A DNA stretch of 64,000 nucleotides, from positions 806,001 through 870,000 of the forward strand of contig NW_008805070.1 of assembly GCF_000004825.1 (NCBI RefSeq). Direction: 5' to 3'. The notes below the pieces were generated by a model. The model was not told the DNA's origin, did no database searches, and saw only the letters and a list, made by a program, of their open reading frames with translations. Position 1 is the first letter of the stretch. Each line of letters opens with the position of its first letter. Shown here one piece after another: positions 23,572-37,473 of the stretch. A program made the translations under genes and the position numbers. This DNA comes from Heterostelium album PN500. Lineage: Eukaryota > Evosea > Eumycetozoa > Acytosteliales > Acytosteliaceae.

Positions 23572-26500
23572 TTATATTATAAATATTTGCTGAATAACAA
23601 AAAACACACATCGGAAGATCACATATACACACCAAGCAGCAGCAACAGCAGAAGTAATATAATAAAATAATTAACTTTAAATCTCAAATACACCATTTGA
23701 ATTGTTCCTTTCTTAATATTAGTATTAATTGTTGTAGTAGGAGTGCTCCATTTTTCATAGTACCATACTAAATAATATTAAAATATACAAATTTTCTAGA
23801 ACCCAAAGAAAAACAATAGCAAACAATAATAACCAAGAAATCAATATAAATAATAATTATCATATTTTATGAAATCGAATAATTTACCTATCAAATAGAA
23901 AGTTTATTGATTAAAAGGAACCAAAACTATTGATTCAAACAACTAAGTCTGATATCAAATATATAAAGTAAGATTTAATTCAAGAATTTTTTTTATTTTA
24001 TTTTTTGCCTTTGTCATTTCTACATTTTTTGATCGATTTAATTGTGCAAAATCGAAAGTATGTTATGTTTTTTTTTCTTTTAAAATATTAAACAAAAATG
24101 TAAATAGAATAAAGATTTTACAGATATGTAAATATAGGTCGATTATCTTTCAATCAAAGATATCCAAAATACGAATCTAATCATTCTAAGTATTCTATTT
24201 ATATATTCAAGTAAAGTATTATCTATTTATTCTAAGTCAACTTAATATTAAATAGTACATTTTTTAAATAAAATCATTAAATTGATCATTATAATAATTG
24301 ATCATTTGATGTTTCACTACAATATATATTAATTCATCAAAGATATTCAATTTAAATCATTTCATTAAATCCAATCATAAATTGTATTTATTTGGTTTTA
24401 TTAGACATGTGATTATTGGTAAAAGGGTAATGGTCAGTATTTGATCAAAATCCTCAAAATTTCTACAAATCATCAATCATTAATAGATTTAAAGTAATAT
24501 CAGCTCATTTAAGCTTAGCTCAGCTTCCCTTGATTCAATCCAATCTAAACCAATATACATCACAAACAAAATGAGGATTCATAAACTATTGTCATTCATA
24601 TACACACACACAATCATCATTTCATTAAATAAACCGAATAATATGATTAGTCTTTATTTGTTTTTCATTCTTTTATATCATATTGATATTATGATATTTA
24701 TTAAATCATCACCTCCTAGAATATGATAACAAAATGATATCATACTATTTATTTGAAATCAAATCAACAACAGTAACAATAACGCAACCAACAATATTTT
24801 TTTATCCCCTGCCCCTAATATAAATCTCTCCATTATATGTGATCAATGTTTGTTGTCTTTTAAATCATTTATATTATGATTTATCTTCAACCACCAACCT
24901 GCTATTACTTAATATTATTAATAGCAGTATTAGCAGCAGTAGTGTGATAACGAAATAATCAAAATAATTACTTGTGAGCGACTAGAGACGGATATCATTT
25001 AGTAATTGTTTTGTTAATATAGGAATACAAAACAACACAAAAAAGCAAACAAATAAATATTGACTTTTCAGCCTCCAACAACTTCTACTTTCCTTCAACC
25101 ACTGACATTCTCTAATTAATGTCTGTATGTATTTTAATATATTAGGTTAAAGTAATGAATTGTTATATTGCTATTCAACAAAAATAGACATATCATGTAC
25201 AGTTGTTGGTTGTTACTAACCAAATAAATAGTGTGGTTTCGTGTGTGTTGTGTGTGTGGTGTGGTTTGTTTTTTGTATTTAAAGCACGTGTGGTGTGTTA
25301 TTGGCGTAACAGTCAACTAAATAAATGTTATCTCAATGTCAACATTGTGCATATATCAACCAAAGATATTTGTTAATTAAAGAGGTGTGTGTGTGACTGA
25401 CCGAATGAAAACAGTAACAGCAGCATACACCATTAGTATATCTCTTTAATCCTCTTTTTTTTTCTTATTAACACACTAACTCTCTCACCACATATATACA
25501 CACACATAAAATAGTACTTATTGGTGTTTAACTATTGGGTTATTGTTGGTTGATATTGTTGTTGTTGTTGTTGTTGTCCTTTCCTTTTTGCTTTGCATTT
25601 CAATTCTTTTCAATTTAGCTTTGTACTATTTTCTTCAATTCTTTTATTTTCTTTCCTTTTCAATTATTTGTTTACTTTTCTCTCTCATTTTTCAAACCTT
25701 ATTCACACATCACATCGCTCCACTCCACCTATTACCATTCCATTTGCCAAACCAGAAAACAACTACACTGCTGCTACTACTACTACATATCATCAACATA
25801 GAAAGTAACCTATTTATATCTTTTTTTTTTTTCAGTAGTATATTTATTTACTTACTCTGTCAGAACAACACTCCCATCCATCAATCTATTTACTGATATC
25901 TATCCTACTAGTACTACAATCATTCACCTAAAAACAACTTGTTTTTAATCAATTTTAGAACATATTAAAACAGAACAGAAAATAACATAAACAGCAAAGT
26001 TTAGATATTTATATTTTTAAATAACAAAAACATAGGAAACTAATAATTTCTGATATTTTGAAAAAAAAGAAAAACAAAAAAAAAAAAAAAAAGTAATCTC
26101 CTTTCTTTCACATTTTAAAATCATAACAAGTTATTCATATTTAAAAACAGTCATTACTGTAGAAATATCACAATCATAAAAGTCCCAGTATTCACAAGTT
26201 TAAAAAGTCATTCTCTCAAATAGTTTTGACCTGAAACACAGTTCTGATTTTGATTTTTATCGATAAATTCAAATATTTCGCACTGTTTCTAAACAATTAA
26301 TTGTTTGGAATGAAAAATTTTAGAAAAACCATCACTAAAGTGAGCATGTGCCATCATCCCATTAATCATTTTCATCTGCATCCCAAAAAAAAAAACACAC
26401 ACTCAATCAATTTTTACCTTTTTTTTTTTTTTTTCTTCAACAACTGTTGTTGATTGCAAAAGTAAAGTTGATTGGAGGTTAGTCTGTTTATTTACTCACA

Positions 26501-27147
26501 CGCCAAACCAAACAACATCCATACCCTCACCTTTTCAAATGATTTAATATACAACTTGGTTCTCCTTAACCACAACAATCACACACACAAGCAGCAAACA
26601 AAGAGATAATAAACTTAACAATAAAATTCGATAAAGAAATCAAGTAACTTCACAATAACTTCAAACAAATACACCAAAAAGCAGATAAACCAACAACACA
26701 ATCAGCAAAATCAAAACACAACTGAAAAACAAAAAAACTCACCCACTTTTTGTCCTCATTTATCTCTGAGATTTGATTGATGATTGCCATTTGTTGTTTG
26801 GTTTGACGAAAAGTCCAAATTAATAATCATAAACCTAACCAACAACATCATCACTTTTGAACCTTGTTTCTACTTATTAGTAACAGAGTGGATTACATTG
26901 TACTAGTTTGTTTGGTTATGTAGTTATATTATACAGAGTATAGCACCAACAAACAAGCTACACATTGTTAACAGAGACAGACAATCGCAAGAGCAAGCTT
27001 ATCAGTTGAAGCTTAAGATTGCAAAAAGTTCATCAGCATAAATCATACCAATCACTCATTAAATTACACCCCACACACCTTGACGCCATCGCCACCTACT
27101 ATATTTTTGATTAACACCATCATCTCATCAATCAATATTTTCGATAA
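23572..27147. other. Long AT-rich region upstream of the kinase-site protein gene
   Basis: About 3.6 kb without a convincing reading frame; all long open frames are low-complexity. It holds many (CA/TG) and T-rich tracts, pyrimidine runs and short inverted AT repeats. Much of it may be regulatory DNA or leader for the gene starting at 27148, because the nearest gene on the other side is transcribed away. Confidence 0.45.
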
Positions 27148-29750
27148 ATGATACCTGCTCACTTTAATAATGTAAGTGATTTTTTTTGTTTTGTTAATTG
27201 TTTAATTTATTTATAGTTTTCTTTTTTTTTGTATACAAAATTTTAAATTGAAAACTTTTGATTTATTTCCAAATGTTTTTAATGTTTCGCACAACATTTT
27301 CAGTTGGATTCAAATTTTTACTCTATTTTTAATTTTTGTCTGGTGACTTCTTTTGTGTTAATTATATAGTTAGTTAGTTATTTGTGTTGTGTTGTTGTTG
27401 TTTTTTTTTTTTTTAAAAAAACAATTAGTTTAAAATATATATTTTTATTTTATTTATTTTTTCAAAAAAAAAAAAAAGTTATTTATGTTACTAATTTATT
27501 GTTTATTATTTGATATCATAGTTTACGAACCAACAAACAGGAAATATTTCAAATTCATCTTCTCCTTTATCTACTCCACCAGTTTTCGTATCAGCAGCAA
27601 CAACAGCAACAGCAGGTTCAAACACAACTTCAGCTTCAACATTAGCAACCAAACAATTGTCTGGTTCCGAACTAATACCTAATCATTCACAATATCATCC
27701 ACTTCCATATTTTAGTGGTAGTTTACCAAATCTTTATTTAAACGATACATCTTTACTATATTCACATCTACATCCACTCCCAAGCTTGCATTCCAGCCAT
27801 CCTCATGATACAGCAATAGGCAGTGGTATTCGAATGGAAATGATTCAACAAGCACCTCAATGGTCTGGTGTTCCAAAGATAATGGCTACACATCACCAAC
27901 AACAGGCAGCTACACACCAACAACAACTGCAGCAACATCAACAGCAGCAACAGCAGATTCACCATATACCACCCGAAATGATGGATCCACACCACCCTTA
28001 TTTCATACATCACCAACAGCAGGCAGCCGCCGCTGCAGCAGCTTCATTACAGACTCCTGGTAGTATACCTACTTATTCTCTTCCACCACAGACTACCACC
28101 AATCCGAATTTTTCACCATATCAATATCCTGCCAATGTTTCATATTGGCTGCCTCCAGGCGCAACACATTTAAATCTACAACAACAACAACAGCAACAGC
28201 AGCAGCATCATCAGGCACAGCAACATCATCAACAACAACAGATGCACAGACAACAGCCATTTTCATTACAGGCACACTCTGCAGCTGCATATGCATCCAC
28301 TCCACCTCCACAACCAACCACTGCAACACCCACCGCTCAACCACTATATCGTATTCCACCAAACCAACATCAAATTAACAAGACAGAGCCGGCTGCATTT
28401 GTTGATGAGGCATCAGCTTCATTGTCACCAGCAACCGACGAAGAAAACGATGGTAAAACACATATGCAAAAAATTGTTTCACAGTTCTACAAAACATTGT
28501 TTCATTATCACCCAAACACAACAATAATTTCACAGGATTTACCGCTACCACCTTCGTCGTATGCGCCATTTTCAATTGTATATACACCAAATATACCCTC
28601 TAAATTTTTACCACCTTCATCTGCCAACACTTCATCGTCGTCGTCTCCAGCAGAGGCTTTCGATACCACTTCATCATCGTCCACCAGCACGCCAAAGACA
28701 TCATCAGAGACTTCAAAGAAAAAGAATGGCGAAAGCTCCTCAAAGAAAGATTCCTCAAAGAAGGAAAAAGAAAGAGATAAAGAGAAGAAGCAAAAGAAGA
28801 AAACATCACCTACCACCAACAGTATGAGTAGTAGTGGAAGTGCAATCATCTCAAACATTGCTTCAACACCAACAACAACAACAATCAGCAACAACGATAT
28901 TTTACATAGTAACTCTGCTCTAACACCAAAATCGAGATCAGAAATGACGACGACGACAACAACAACAACAACTAAATCGGTAGACTCTTCACCAAACAGT
29001 AGTATTCATAGCGAAGCAGCAACATCTATTCACAAAGAATCATCACCACCCAGTTTACTTCCAATCGTTGTACCTCTGTCATCTTTTGCTGCACCTCATA
29101 GTAAACTACCTCCAACTGCAGAGGAGACTACCAATCAGACCAATAGCAATAGCAATAATAACAGTCACAAAGAATACCTTTCGTCATACAGTAACTTACC
29201 ATCGATCCAAATCAAACCAACACAAGAGCAATACAGTCAGAACGTATCGATACCATTTATACAACCGCCACCCAATATCAAGGTGCCAGAGTATACAATT
29301 ACACCGATTATCGACAGTGTCGACGACAAACAAAACAAAAGTGGACTTGGATCTTTCGATTACTTTGATCCTTGGGTGGACAGAAAGAACAGTAATCCCT
29401 ACTCAATGATGTACTTCTCAGAGCCAAGAAAGAACAGTATTGGAGGCATGTATGGTCAGGAACGTAAGAACAGCTTCCTCTTCACCGCCGATCGTAAAAA
29501 CAGTGGATCACTGCTGAGCGGCATCGATATCGGTCCACCACTAGTCGATAATTCTTTGCCACTGCTTCACCCATACTATTCAAATAGCAGGCGATCCTCC
29601 ATGGAAATCAAACCTCTGGCTGCAGTACTGCCTACGGACCTAGTTGATTTGAACTTTATTGGTAGAAAACGATCACTCTCACAAGATGATATCCATTTCG
29701 ACGATCCACCCAACACCAAACTGAAACTAGAGTCATCCGTTGCAACATAA
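27148..29750 (+). CDS. Low-complexity protein with repeated RKNS kinase sites
   Basis: Two exons, 27148-27171 (MIPAHFNN) and 27522-29750, give 750 aa. The tiny first exon supplies the only good ATG; exon 2 is open from its acceptor onward. The first half is Gln/His/Ala/Pro-rich. A short ordered-looking segment, MQKIVSQFYKTLFHYHP, sits near residue 310. A Ser/Lys/Thr-rich middle follows. The last 140 residues hold DRKNSNP, PRKNSIGG, ERKNSFLF, DRKNSGSL, RRSSMEI and RKRSLSQD. These fit the R-K/R-x-S consensus of PKA-like kinases, and some could bind 14-3-3 once phosphorylated. No known domain is recognised; a nuclear or signalling scaffold is a guess. Confidence 0.75.
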
Positions 29751-29981
29751 AATAATATAATATTTCTTAAACATGTTTGCGATAGTATATATTTATTAAA
29801 TAATTACTAGAATGTAAAAAATCAAAAAAACCAAACAAACAAACAAACCTGATAACTAAACAATTTATTATTATTAAATCACATCACACTGAATTGTGTT
29901 GTACATTTTTCTATGAAAAGTAAAAAGTTGTTTTGTTTTTTATTCAATACAAATATATATAGTTTATTTTATTTTATTAAT

Positions 29982-32666
29982 TTAATAAAGTTCGGTATAA
30001 ACACCATCTGGACGTTTTTTGAAACAATTCAATTTTAATCCAGCCTTTGGTTCGACAATGGGACGGATGGTGAGTTTCGGTGCGATGACAACTGCCTCGT
30101 GAACCTTGACAAAGAAATGATCTCCACCAAGATCTCTGTAGACTCCAGAGAGTTTGAGTAACTCCACCACATTTGGTCTTACATCGGCAAAACACATGGG
30201 AATCTTCAGGTCGACCAACTCACGAATCAATTCCTTGAGGTACTTGACACCGGTGGAATCGATGTTGGTCACCGACGAACAATCTAAAACAATCGCTGAA
30301 ACGTTGGCATTCTTTGTATCGTCTTCGTTCTTATAGATCTTCTTGAGCTGCTTACGTAGATAGTATGAATTACAAAAGATGATCGGTGCATCGAAACGGA
30401 AGACAACGACATTGTTCTCGGTGATCGCCTCTGGGTAGAGGTCAATGTCGTTGTAGGTTGTGGTACCTGGGATACGACCAACGATATAACAGTTGGGACG
30501 TGAACTCTGGTAAATGACCAACACCAACGAGAGAATAACTGAAACTGCAATTCCTGGTTGGACTCCCAACACTATAGTTGTCCAGAAAGCAACGAGAAGC
30601 AACAACATGTCGATTTTGTTGATTCTCCAGAGATTCTGTACCTCTTCCAAATCGATGAGTTGACTGACTGCGAAAATAACAATTGCTGCCAACACTACCT
30701 TCGGGAGGTAGTAGAATACTGGTGTCAAGAACAACAGGGTGAGACCGACGACCACAACGGAAACGATGGTTGTCAATTGTGTTTTGGCACCGGATGACAT
30801 ATGCAACGAGGTTCTACCGAATGCACCTGCACAAGGGTAACCTTGGAACACCCAACTGAATAGATTTGCCATACCGAGAGCAGTCAACTCATTACCCATA
30901 CTGATATCATATTTACATTTGTTGGCGGCGGCCTTTGCTGCACTGACAGTCTCGATCAAACCAATCACCGGAATGACAAGCGCTTCCTTATAGAGTGAAA
31001 GTGCTACGTCGAAACTAATCGATTGCCAAGAACCAAATGGGAATGGAAGAGATGAAGGAATCTCTTTTACAAGTGCCAATCCTCTACCTTCAAAGTCGGC
31101 AAAGAAGGAGATGATCAAACCTAGCACTACAAGAATGAGTGGTGCGGGAACTGGAATCGTTGTTTTAGGTATCGTCTTAAAGTAATTCTTAAATACGTAG
31201 AGTAGCGTGAAACAACCTATTGCCATGACCACGGCAATCCACTGTGTTTCGGGCAGACCTTTAGCAATCTCATAGAAATACTTCCAGGCATACGGCTGAT
31301 TATCACCTTTAATGCCAAATAGGGAATTCGCCTGACTGAGAATAATGATGATGGCTGCAGCCGATGTGAAACCACTGAGAACTGGACGTGACAAAAAGTT
31401 GATAAGATAACCGAGCTGTAGGAATCCCATGAGCAGATAGTTGACACCGACCATCAGTGCAAGCAAATTGGCATAGGAAATGTATTGATCGTTATCCTTT
31501 GGTTCTTGACCCTGGACGGCAGCACCAACCATAATCGACATGAGAGCGAGTGGTCCTACTGCAAGATGTCTAGACGATCCAAACAAACAGTAGATCGCCG
31601 CCGGAATGAATGCGGTGTACAATCCTTGGATGGGTGGGAGACCGGCCAAGAAAGCATAGGCCATAGACTGTGGAATGATCATAGTACCCGAGGAAATACC
31701 AACACTAATATCGTTTTGAAGATACTCTTTCTTGTAGGTAGTGATCAAGTCGATCAAAGTGAACTTTCTACGAAGGAATTTCTTTACGATCAGACCTTTA
31801 GTTTTCAAAAACTTTGTCATCTTTTGAGCGGCATATTTTAAACGATCAGATATATTTCTAGATTTTGGTTTTGGTAGGTCTGGTGATGAACTTGGTGCAT
31901 CGAAATCATATTTCTCCTTATGTCTAATAGTAACTTTTGGTGTAATCTTTGTTTCTTTAATCTTTCTATCGGAATCTAAAGAAAATTTTTATATAACCGG
32001 TTAGTTAATTACTTTGATAATAAATTAATTGATTGATAGATGATACTAACCATATAATACTTGATATGACATTCTTAAATATTTAAAGATTTCATAACCC
32101 TCAAAGCCGGCATACTTTACAAACTTCTCTTCTATCTCATGAGCCCAAGTTTGGTACAAATTGGACTTTATTTCCTCCATATCCTCACCATTGCTCTTTT
32201 CATATAATCTTGTATAGAATTCAGTGTTGTGTTCCTCCCATTCTTTTCTTTGCTCTGGTGTTCTATGTTCAACCAAATCCAATGCCTTTGAAATGTATCC
32301 AGTTGCTAATAATATTTAATAAATTGTTAGATGGTTTTAAAAATGAAACATTTTTTGTTTTTTTTTTTTTTTACCTTTTTCAACAATTTCTAAATATCTA
32401 GTGTATTGTGGTGTATGTGAAATGCCTTCATTTAAGTTTGGTGATACTAGAGGTGAGGTCATTCCATAGTTTCTATCTTCAAAGACAATTGTCTCTGGAG
32501 AGATGACTCCATCTTTGTTGCTGATTAAATCATTTGACTCTAAATTTGATCTTGAAAAATCATCCGAGGAAATCAATATGGAATCGTTTGTATCTGTTGA
32601 TTGACCATTGCCTTTATTATCATCACTATTACTATTATTGTTATTTTGGAAAGGAGGACCTCCCAT
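29982..32666 (-). CDS. SulP/SLC26 anion transporter with STAS domain
   Basis: Three exons, 32666-32375, 32305-32051 and 31975-29982, give 846 aa. About 235 mostly hydrophilic N-terminal residues come first. The membrane core starts with the family signature PQSMAYAFLAGLPPIQGLYT and FGSSRHLAVGPLALMS. Further conserved segments are PVLSGFTSAAAI, ELTALGMANL and PCAGAFGRTSLH. A STAS domain closes the protein from about residue 686 (VVFRFDAPIIFCN, VLDCSSVTNIDSTGV). The family carries sulfate, bicarbonate, chloride or related anions, and the STAS domain regulates transport. The substrate here cannot be read from the sequence; the closest feel is to fungal and plant sulfate permeases. The stop is about 230 bp from the end of the convergent upstream gene. 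Confidence 0.94.
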
Positions 32667-33665
32667 TATATTTACTAATACTAAAAATATATAAATACAA
32701 ACTACAAACTAAACAACCTAAACTAAACTAAATTTATTTATGAGATACAAATAAATATATAAATAAAATAAATAGTTTATCTTTAGATAAAATTAAATTT
32801 GATTAATAGATTAAATGAATCAAATTCAATAAATAAATATAAAAAATAAATAAACTTTAATAATTTTAAAGTTAGACAGATAATAATATTATTTATCTAA
32901 CTTTTGAATAAACAAATAAAATTGTGTGTGGTGTGGCGTTCTGTTGTTATAAAATTATAATTATTTGTTTGGTTGTGTGAGTGATGTTTTTTTGAATTGT
33001 CGTATTGGATTGATTTTAGGGTGAGTTAGTGAATGTGGTGAAAATGGTGAAAAAAAAAGGGAGAATCAACAAAAAAACAAAGAAAAAAAAAAAGTAAAAG
33101 TTTTTTAAAAATAAAAAAAATCAAAATATTGGTAAAACATTACTGGTAAGATTAAAAAAAATAAAAATAAAACATTTATTTCTTAGCCAAAATGACACAA
33201 AATAAATGGAGGTTTGAAGAAATTTTTTTTTGTAATCAACAACCACTTGCAATTCCTTTCCTGGGTAGACTAAACATGTTTGATTTTGATTGTTTTTTGT
33301 TGTTTTTTGCATTCAAAAATTATTGGGCGATTTTTTTTTTTGAATGTTTTGCGACCACTCCGTTATTTTTGGTGATCATCAAAGAGAAAAAAAACCACAG
33401 ATATCTTTTGTTGGGATAAAAGGAAGAGATTTTCTAATTAATTCTTGAATGACAAATAATATATTTATAAGTTATTTATAGACAAAAAAAAAAAAGAAAA
33501 AGAAAAAAAACTTAAGTATTGAAGAAAAAAAAAAAAAAAAAAACGACAAAATAAATAACATCGCCTTATTGGTGTTTATTTGTTTTTTTTCAAATCACAC
33601 ACAGAAGACCTAAACACTTGTTATAATTAGTTAGTTCTTTTACAATTAGGTTGTACGACGATCGT
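32667..33665. other. Divergent promoter region
   Basis: About 1 kb between the SulP gene (minus) and the methyltransferase gene (plus). It is rich in A runs, including 20-A runs near 33525. No gene is visible. Confidence 0.5.
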
Positions 33666-35574
33666 ATGTATAGAATAGAGAAAGATCAAATGTCACATTT
33701 GAGTCATAGCCATGATCATAGTCATTGTCATAGCCACAATCATAGTCACGGTCACGATGATCACGATGATGATGATAACTATGAGATGATGGATGCTGAC
33801 GAGGAGAATGATGTAGAAACAGATGTAGAAGAAATAAAACATTTCAAAGAGGTAGTCGATGCATTCTTTAATTATAAGGAATACTCTTCCGATTGGGTAG
33901 AACACATGCTTGAATATTACAATGAAAAGTTGACTGATAAACAAAAGGTACTACCAACCAACCAATCATCCAACAAATTATCTAATAAGATCATCAATTA
34001 ATCTAACCTAATAATAATGATAATATGGTAAAGATAAATGAAATGATATAATAATAATCAATAATCATCAATAATCAATTGTATACTATGATTCATCACT
34101 ACTTTCAATGATCACTTATTCTTTTTTTTTTTTATTAATGATTGATTTTTTAAAATAATAATAATAATAATAATGTTATTATTCACTATTCTATAATCTA
34201 GAGTCTACTACCAAACTATTTAAATAAATTAAATGCATTGAAACAAGCATCCATTGGAAATTCTAACTTTTTAATGAAGGTTGGACAAGAGTGTAACCAA
34301 GTTTTCATGTTGGACAAGTCGACTTCACCAATCCCACAACTTGAAGAACAATCTCTTATTAATAGTATTCCAAATCCTAGACAGATCGATAAGGTCAAGA
34401 GTACACTAAGACAATTTGCAAGAGAATGGAGTTTAGAGGTACTTATCTAGTTAATATTTCTGCAAGCAAAATGTTATGTAACAGATTTGACTAACTATTC
34501 ATATTCAACACTTCATCTTTACTAGGGTAAAAGAGAAAGAGATCTTACATTCCTACCGATATTGGAGGAACTTGAGAGACTTTATCCACAAAAAGAATCG
34601 AGAGCCTCTATAAGAGTGTATTGTCCTGTAAGTATACATACACACTTATATATATATTGTAAATCCATAATTTTGAGATATCTAATTTGATTTGTATTAT
34701 CTATCTACCCTTATAAGGGGGCTGGTCTAGGTAGATTATGTCTGGAGGTAGTATCAAGGGGATTCTCATGTCAAGGAATAGAGTTTTCATACTTTATGTT
34801 ATTGTCATCTAGTTTTATTTTAAACAAGTAAATATTGTTGAAATAGTAGTTGATCGATCGATCGAATGTAATTATCAACTCAATAACTAACTTCAATTAG
34901 AACAACAAAAACAGATGAGTTTACTATTTATCCATTCATACACCAATCAGTTAATGTACTCAGAGATATAGATCAAGTTTGTATTCAAACTCATTATACA
35001 GTAAAGTAAATCTATCTAGTTTATAAACTAACAGGACAATCTAATCTTCGATGATAGTTAAGAAATATAAAGATACCAGATGTATTACCATCGGAAATGA
35101 TTCCAAGAGATGAAAATATTGAATTCTCAATGGTTGCTGGTGATTTTACAAAATCAATAGAAGAGAGTATGATGATATGATAAATGTTTAATTTCAGTTT
35201 ACCGAGATAGATAAAGAGTTGTTATTAATATTATTTTATTATTTATTTATTTAGATCATTGGGATTCAGTTTGTACATGTTTCTTTATTGATACAGCTAG
35301 AAATATAGTTGAATATATAGAGTGTATTTCGAAGATGTTAAAGGTCGGTGGTTATTGGATAAACTTTGGACCTTTGTTGTATCATTACGCCGACCACAAA
35401 GACTCGATCGAACTGAGCTACGAACAACTCAGGCATGTCATTACAAACAGTGGATTCGAAATACTATCAGAGTCACTTAGAGAGACTGAATATACCTCAA
35501 ACAAGACATCACTAATGAAAGTGGTTTATAAATGTCAATTCTTTGTTGCTGTAAAGAGGCAAATAATAGAATAG
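33666..35574 (+). CDS. Carnosine N-methyltransferase-like protein (N2227 family)
   Basis: Seven exons, 33666-33947, 34202-34438, 34526-34627, 34718-34827, 34901-34976, 35058-35166 and 35255-35574, give 411 aa with every phase matching. The N-terminus has a His-rich run (HSHDHSHCHSHNHSHGH, near residues 15-33) followed by an acidic patch. The methyltransferase core follows: RVYCPGAGLGRL near 203-214 (SAM-binding loop, split by an intron), GIEFSYFMLL, FTIYPFIHQS, VAGDF, SVCTCFFIDTA.NIVEYI, GGYWINFGPLLYH. These are hallmarks of CARNMT1/UPF0586, which methylates carnosine in animals and histidine residues in proteins. The preceding in-frame TTG at 33651 is not needed; ATG 33666 is the start. The stop lies in the first unit of a GAATA microsatellite. 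Confidence 0.93.
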
Positions 35575-35699
35575 AATAGAATAGAATAGTATAGAATAGA
35601 ATAGTATAGGTAATAATAAAAATATAGTTTATATAAATAGCTAAAATTATAAAGTTTTAAAACTCTTTCTTTTTTTTTTGTTTTTTTATAATAATAAAT

Positions 35700-37473
35700 T
35701 TAAAGTTTTGGTTGTTGTGCAACTCTTTCTTGTTTGACAATGTAGTTGTATGCTGATGGTGTCAAGAAATCAATGAACTCTGGTGATGAAATTAATGTAT
35801 AAAAGATTGAGGTGGCATGCTTGATGGTTTGTGATTTCGATTTTGAGAATACCTTATTCTCAATATCTCTCAATACACCATCAATATATTGAATTGTAAT
35901 TGGTTGATTATTTGGTAGCTTTGAATGATGTCTAATCCATTGCCAAACTAAAATTAATAATAAGAAACAAATCAGTCGGTCAGTTAATATAAAAATAGTA
36001 AATGAATATCGTGATATCTATAGGATAATTACTTTGAGATCTAGAGATTTCAGCGGTAGCAGCATCTTCCATGAGATAGTTGATTGGTACACAACCGTTA
36101 CCGTTCAACCAGGCATCGATGTACTCTACACCTACGATAATGTTTGATCTGATTCCATCCTCGGTGATATCGCCTGGCGATACTGGTGGAACGTTGAGTA
36201 GATGCTTGGCGGTGATACCTGGGTTGGTTGGGATGTTTGCGATTTGGTTTGGTGTCTTCATGTAGGTATTGAATTGTTCGAGTGCAATTGGGATGAGTGC
36301 AGGATGTGCAACCCATGTTCCGTCATGTCCGAATTTGACTTCTCTAAGCTTATCTTGCTTGACCTTCTCCATGGCAGCGTCATTGGCAGCCTTGTTGTCT
36401 TTGATTGGGATCTGTGCAGCCATGCCACCCATTGCATGAACACCTCTACGATGACAGGTGTAAATTAACAACTTTACATATGCCTCCATGAATGGCGATG
36501 TCATTGTAACCTTTGAACGATCCGGCAAGACAAACTGTGGAAGCTGATTGAACTTCTTGATGACACTAAAGATATAGTCCCAACGTCCACAATTCAAACC
36601 AGCAGAGTGATCTCTAAGTTCATATAAAATCTCATCCATTTCGAAAGATGCCAAAATAGTTTCAATGAGAACTGTTGCCTTGATAGTTCCATTTGGCATA
36701 TTCAAATATTTCTGTGAGAATACAAATACATCCTAGATCGTGTTAAATTAATATTTGGTTAGTTTTCATTTATTATTGGACATATTATAATAGTGATCAC
36801 TTACATTCCAAAGTCTTGCTTCCAAGTGACTCTCTAATTTTGGAAGGTAAAAGTATGGACCTGATCTTCTGTCAGCTAGAATCTTGTGGTTGTGGAAGAG
36901 GTAGAGACCAAAGTCAAAGAGTGAACCAGACATTGGACGTCCGTCAATGTAGATGTGCTCTTCATCGAGATGCCATCCTCTTGGACGAACAAAGAGTACG
37001 GCAACCTCTTTTTTCAAGTTGTATTGTCTTCCATCGGGTGAGGTGTAGCTGATGGTACGACGGTTGGCATCGATCATATTCTGTTGTCCAGTGATAGAGT
37101 TTGCCCAGTTTGGACAATTGGCATCTTCAAAGTCGGCCATGAATACCTTGGCACCAGAGTTGAGTGCATTGATCACCATCTTACGGTCGGTGGGACCAGT
37201 GATTTCGACACGACGATCTTGGATATCGGCTGGCACTGGTGCACAACGCCAGCTGCCACTTCTAACGCTGGCGGTCTGTGGAAGGAAGTCTGGTAGAACA
37301 CCACGATTCAACTCCAACTGACGCTCCTTACGCTTTGCCAAGAGATCACGTCTGACACCACCGAAGCGACGCTCCAATTGCACCAAGAAAACCAAAGCAT
37401 CAGGTGTAAGAATACGACGAGACTCTTCGAATGGTGCTCCTCTAATTTCAAGATCTCTAAGATTTGAATTCAT
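35700..37473 (-). CDS. masA: Malate synthase
   Basis: Three exons, 37473-36805, 36732-36033 and 35947-35700, give 538 aa, the usual length for the glyoxylate-cycle enzyme. It condenses glyoxylate with acetyl-CoA to malate. Landmarks are [42 protein letters not shown], the signature [36 protein letters not shown] and, over the last intron, SRSQIWQWIRH. The protein ends QQPKL. PKL is a variant of the SKL peroxisomal targeting signal, so peroxisomal import is likely though perhaps weak. Isocitrate lyase, the partner enzyme, is not in the window. Confidence 0.97.

Noticed and set aside
25543-25896. 117-codon plus-strand frame in the long intergenic region
   Set aside because: Val/Leu/Phe/Ser runs from simple sequence; two frames are open together and neither shows a motif.
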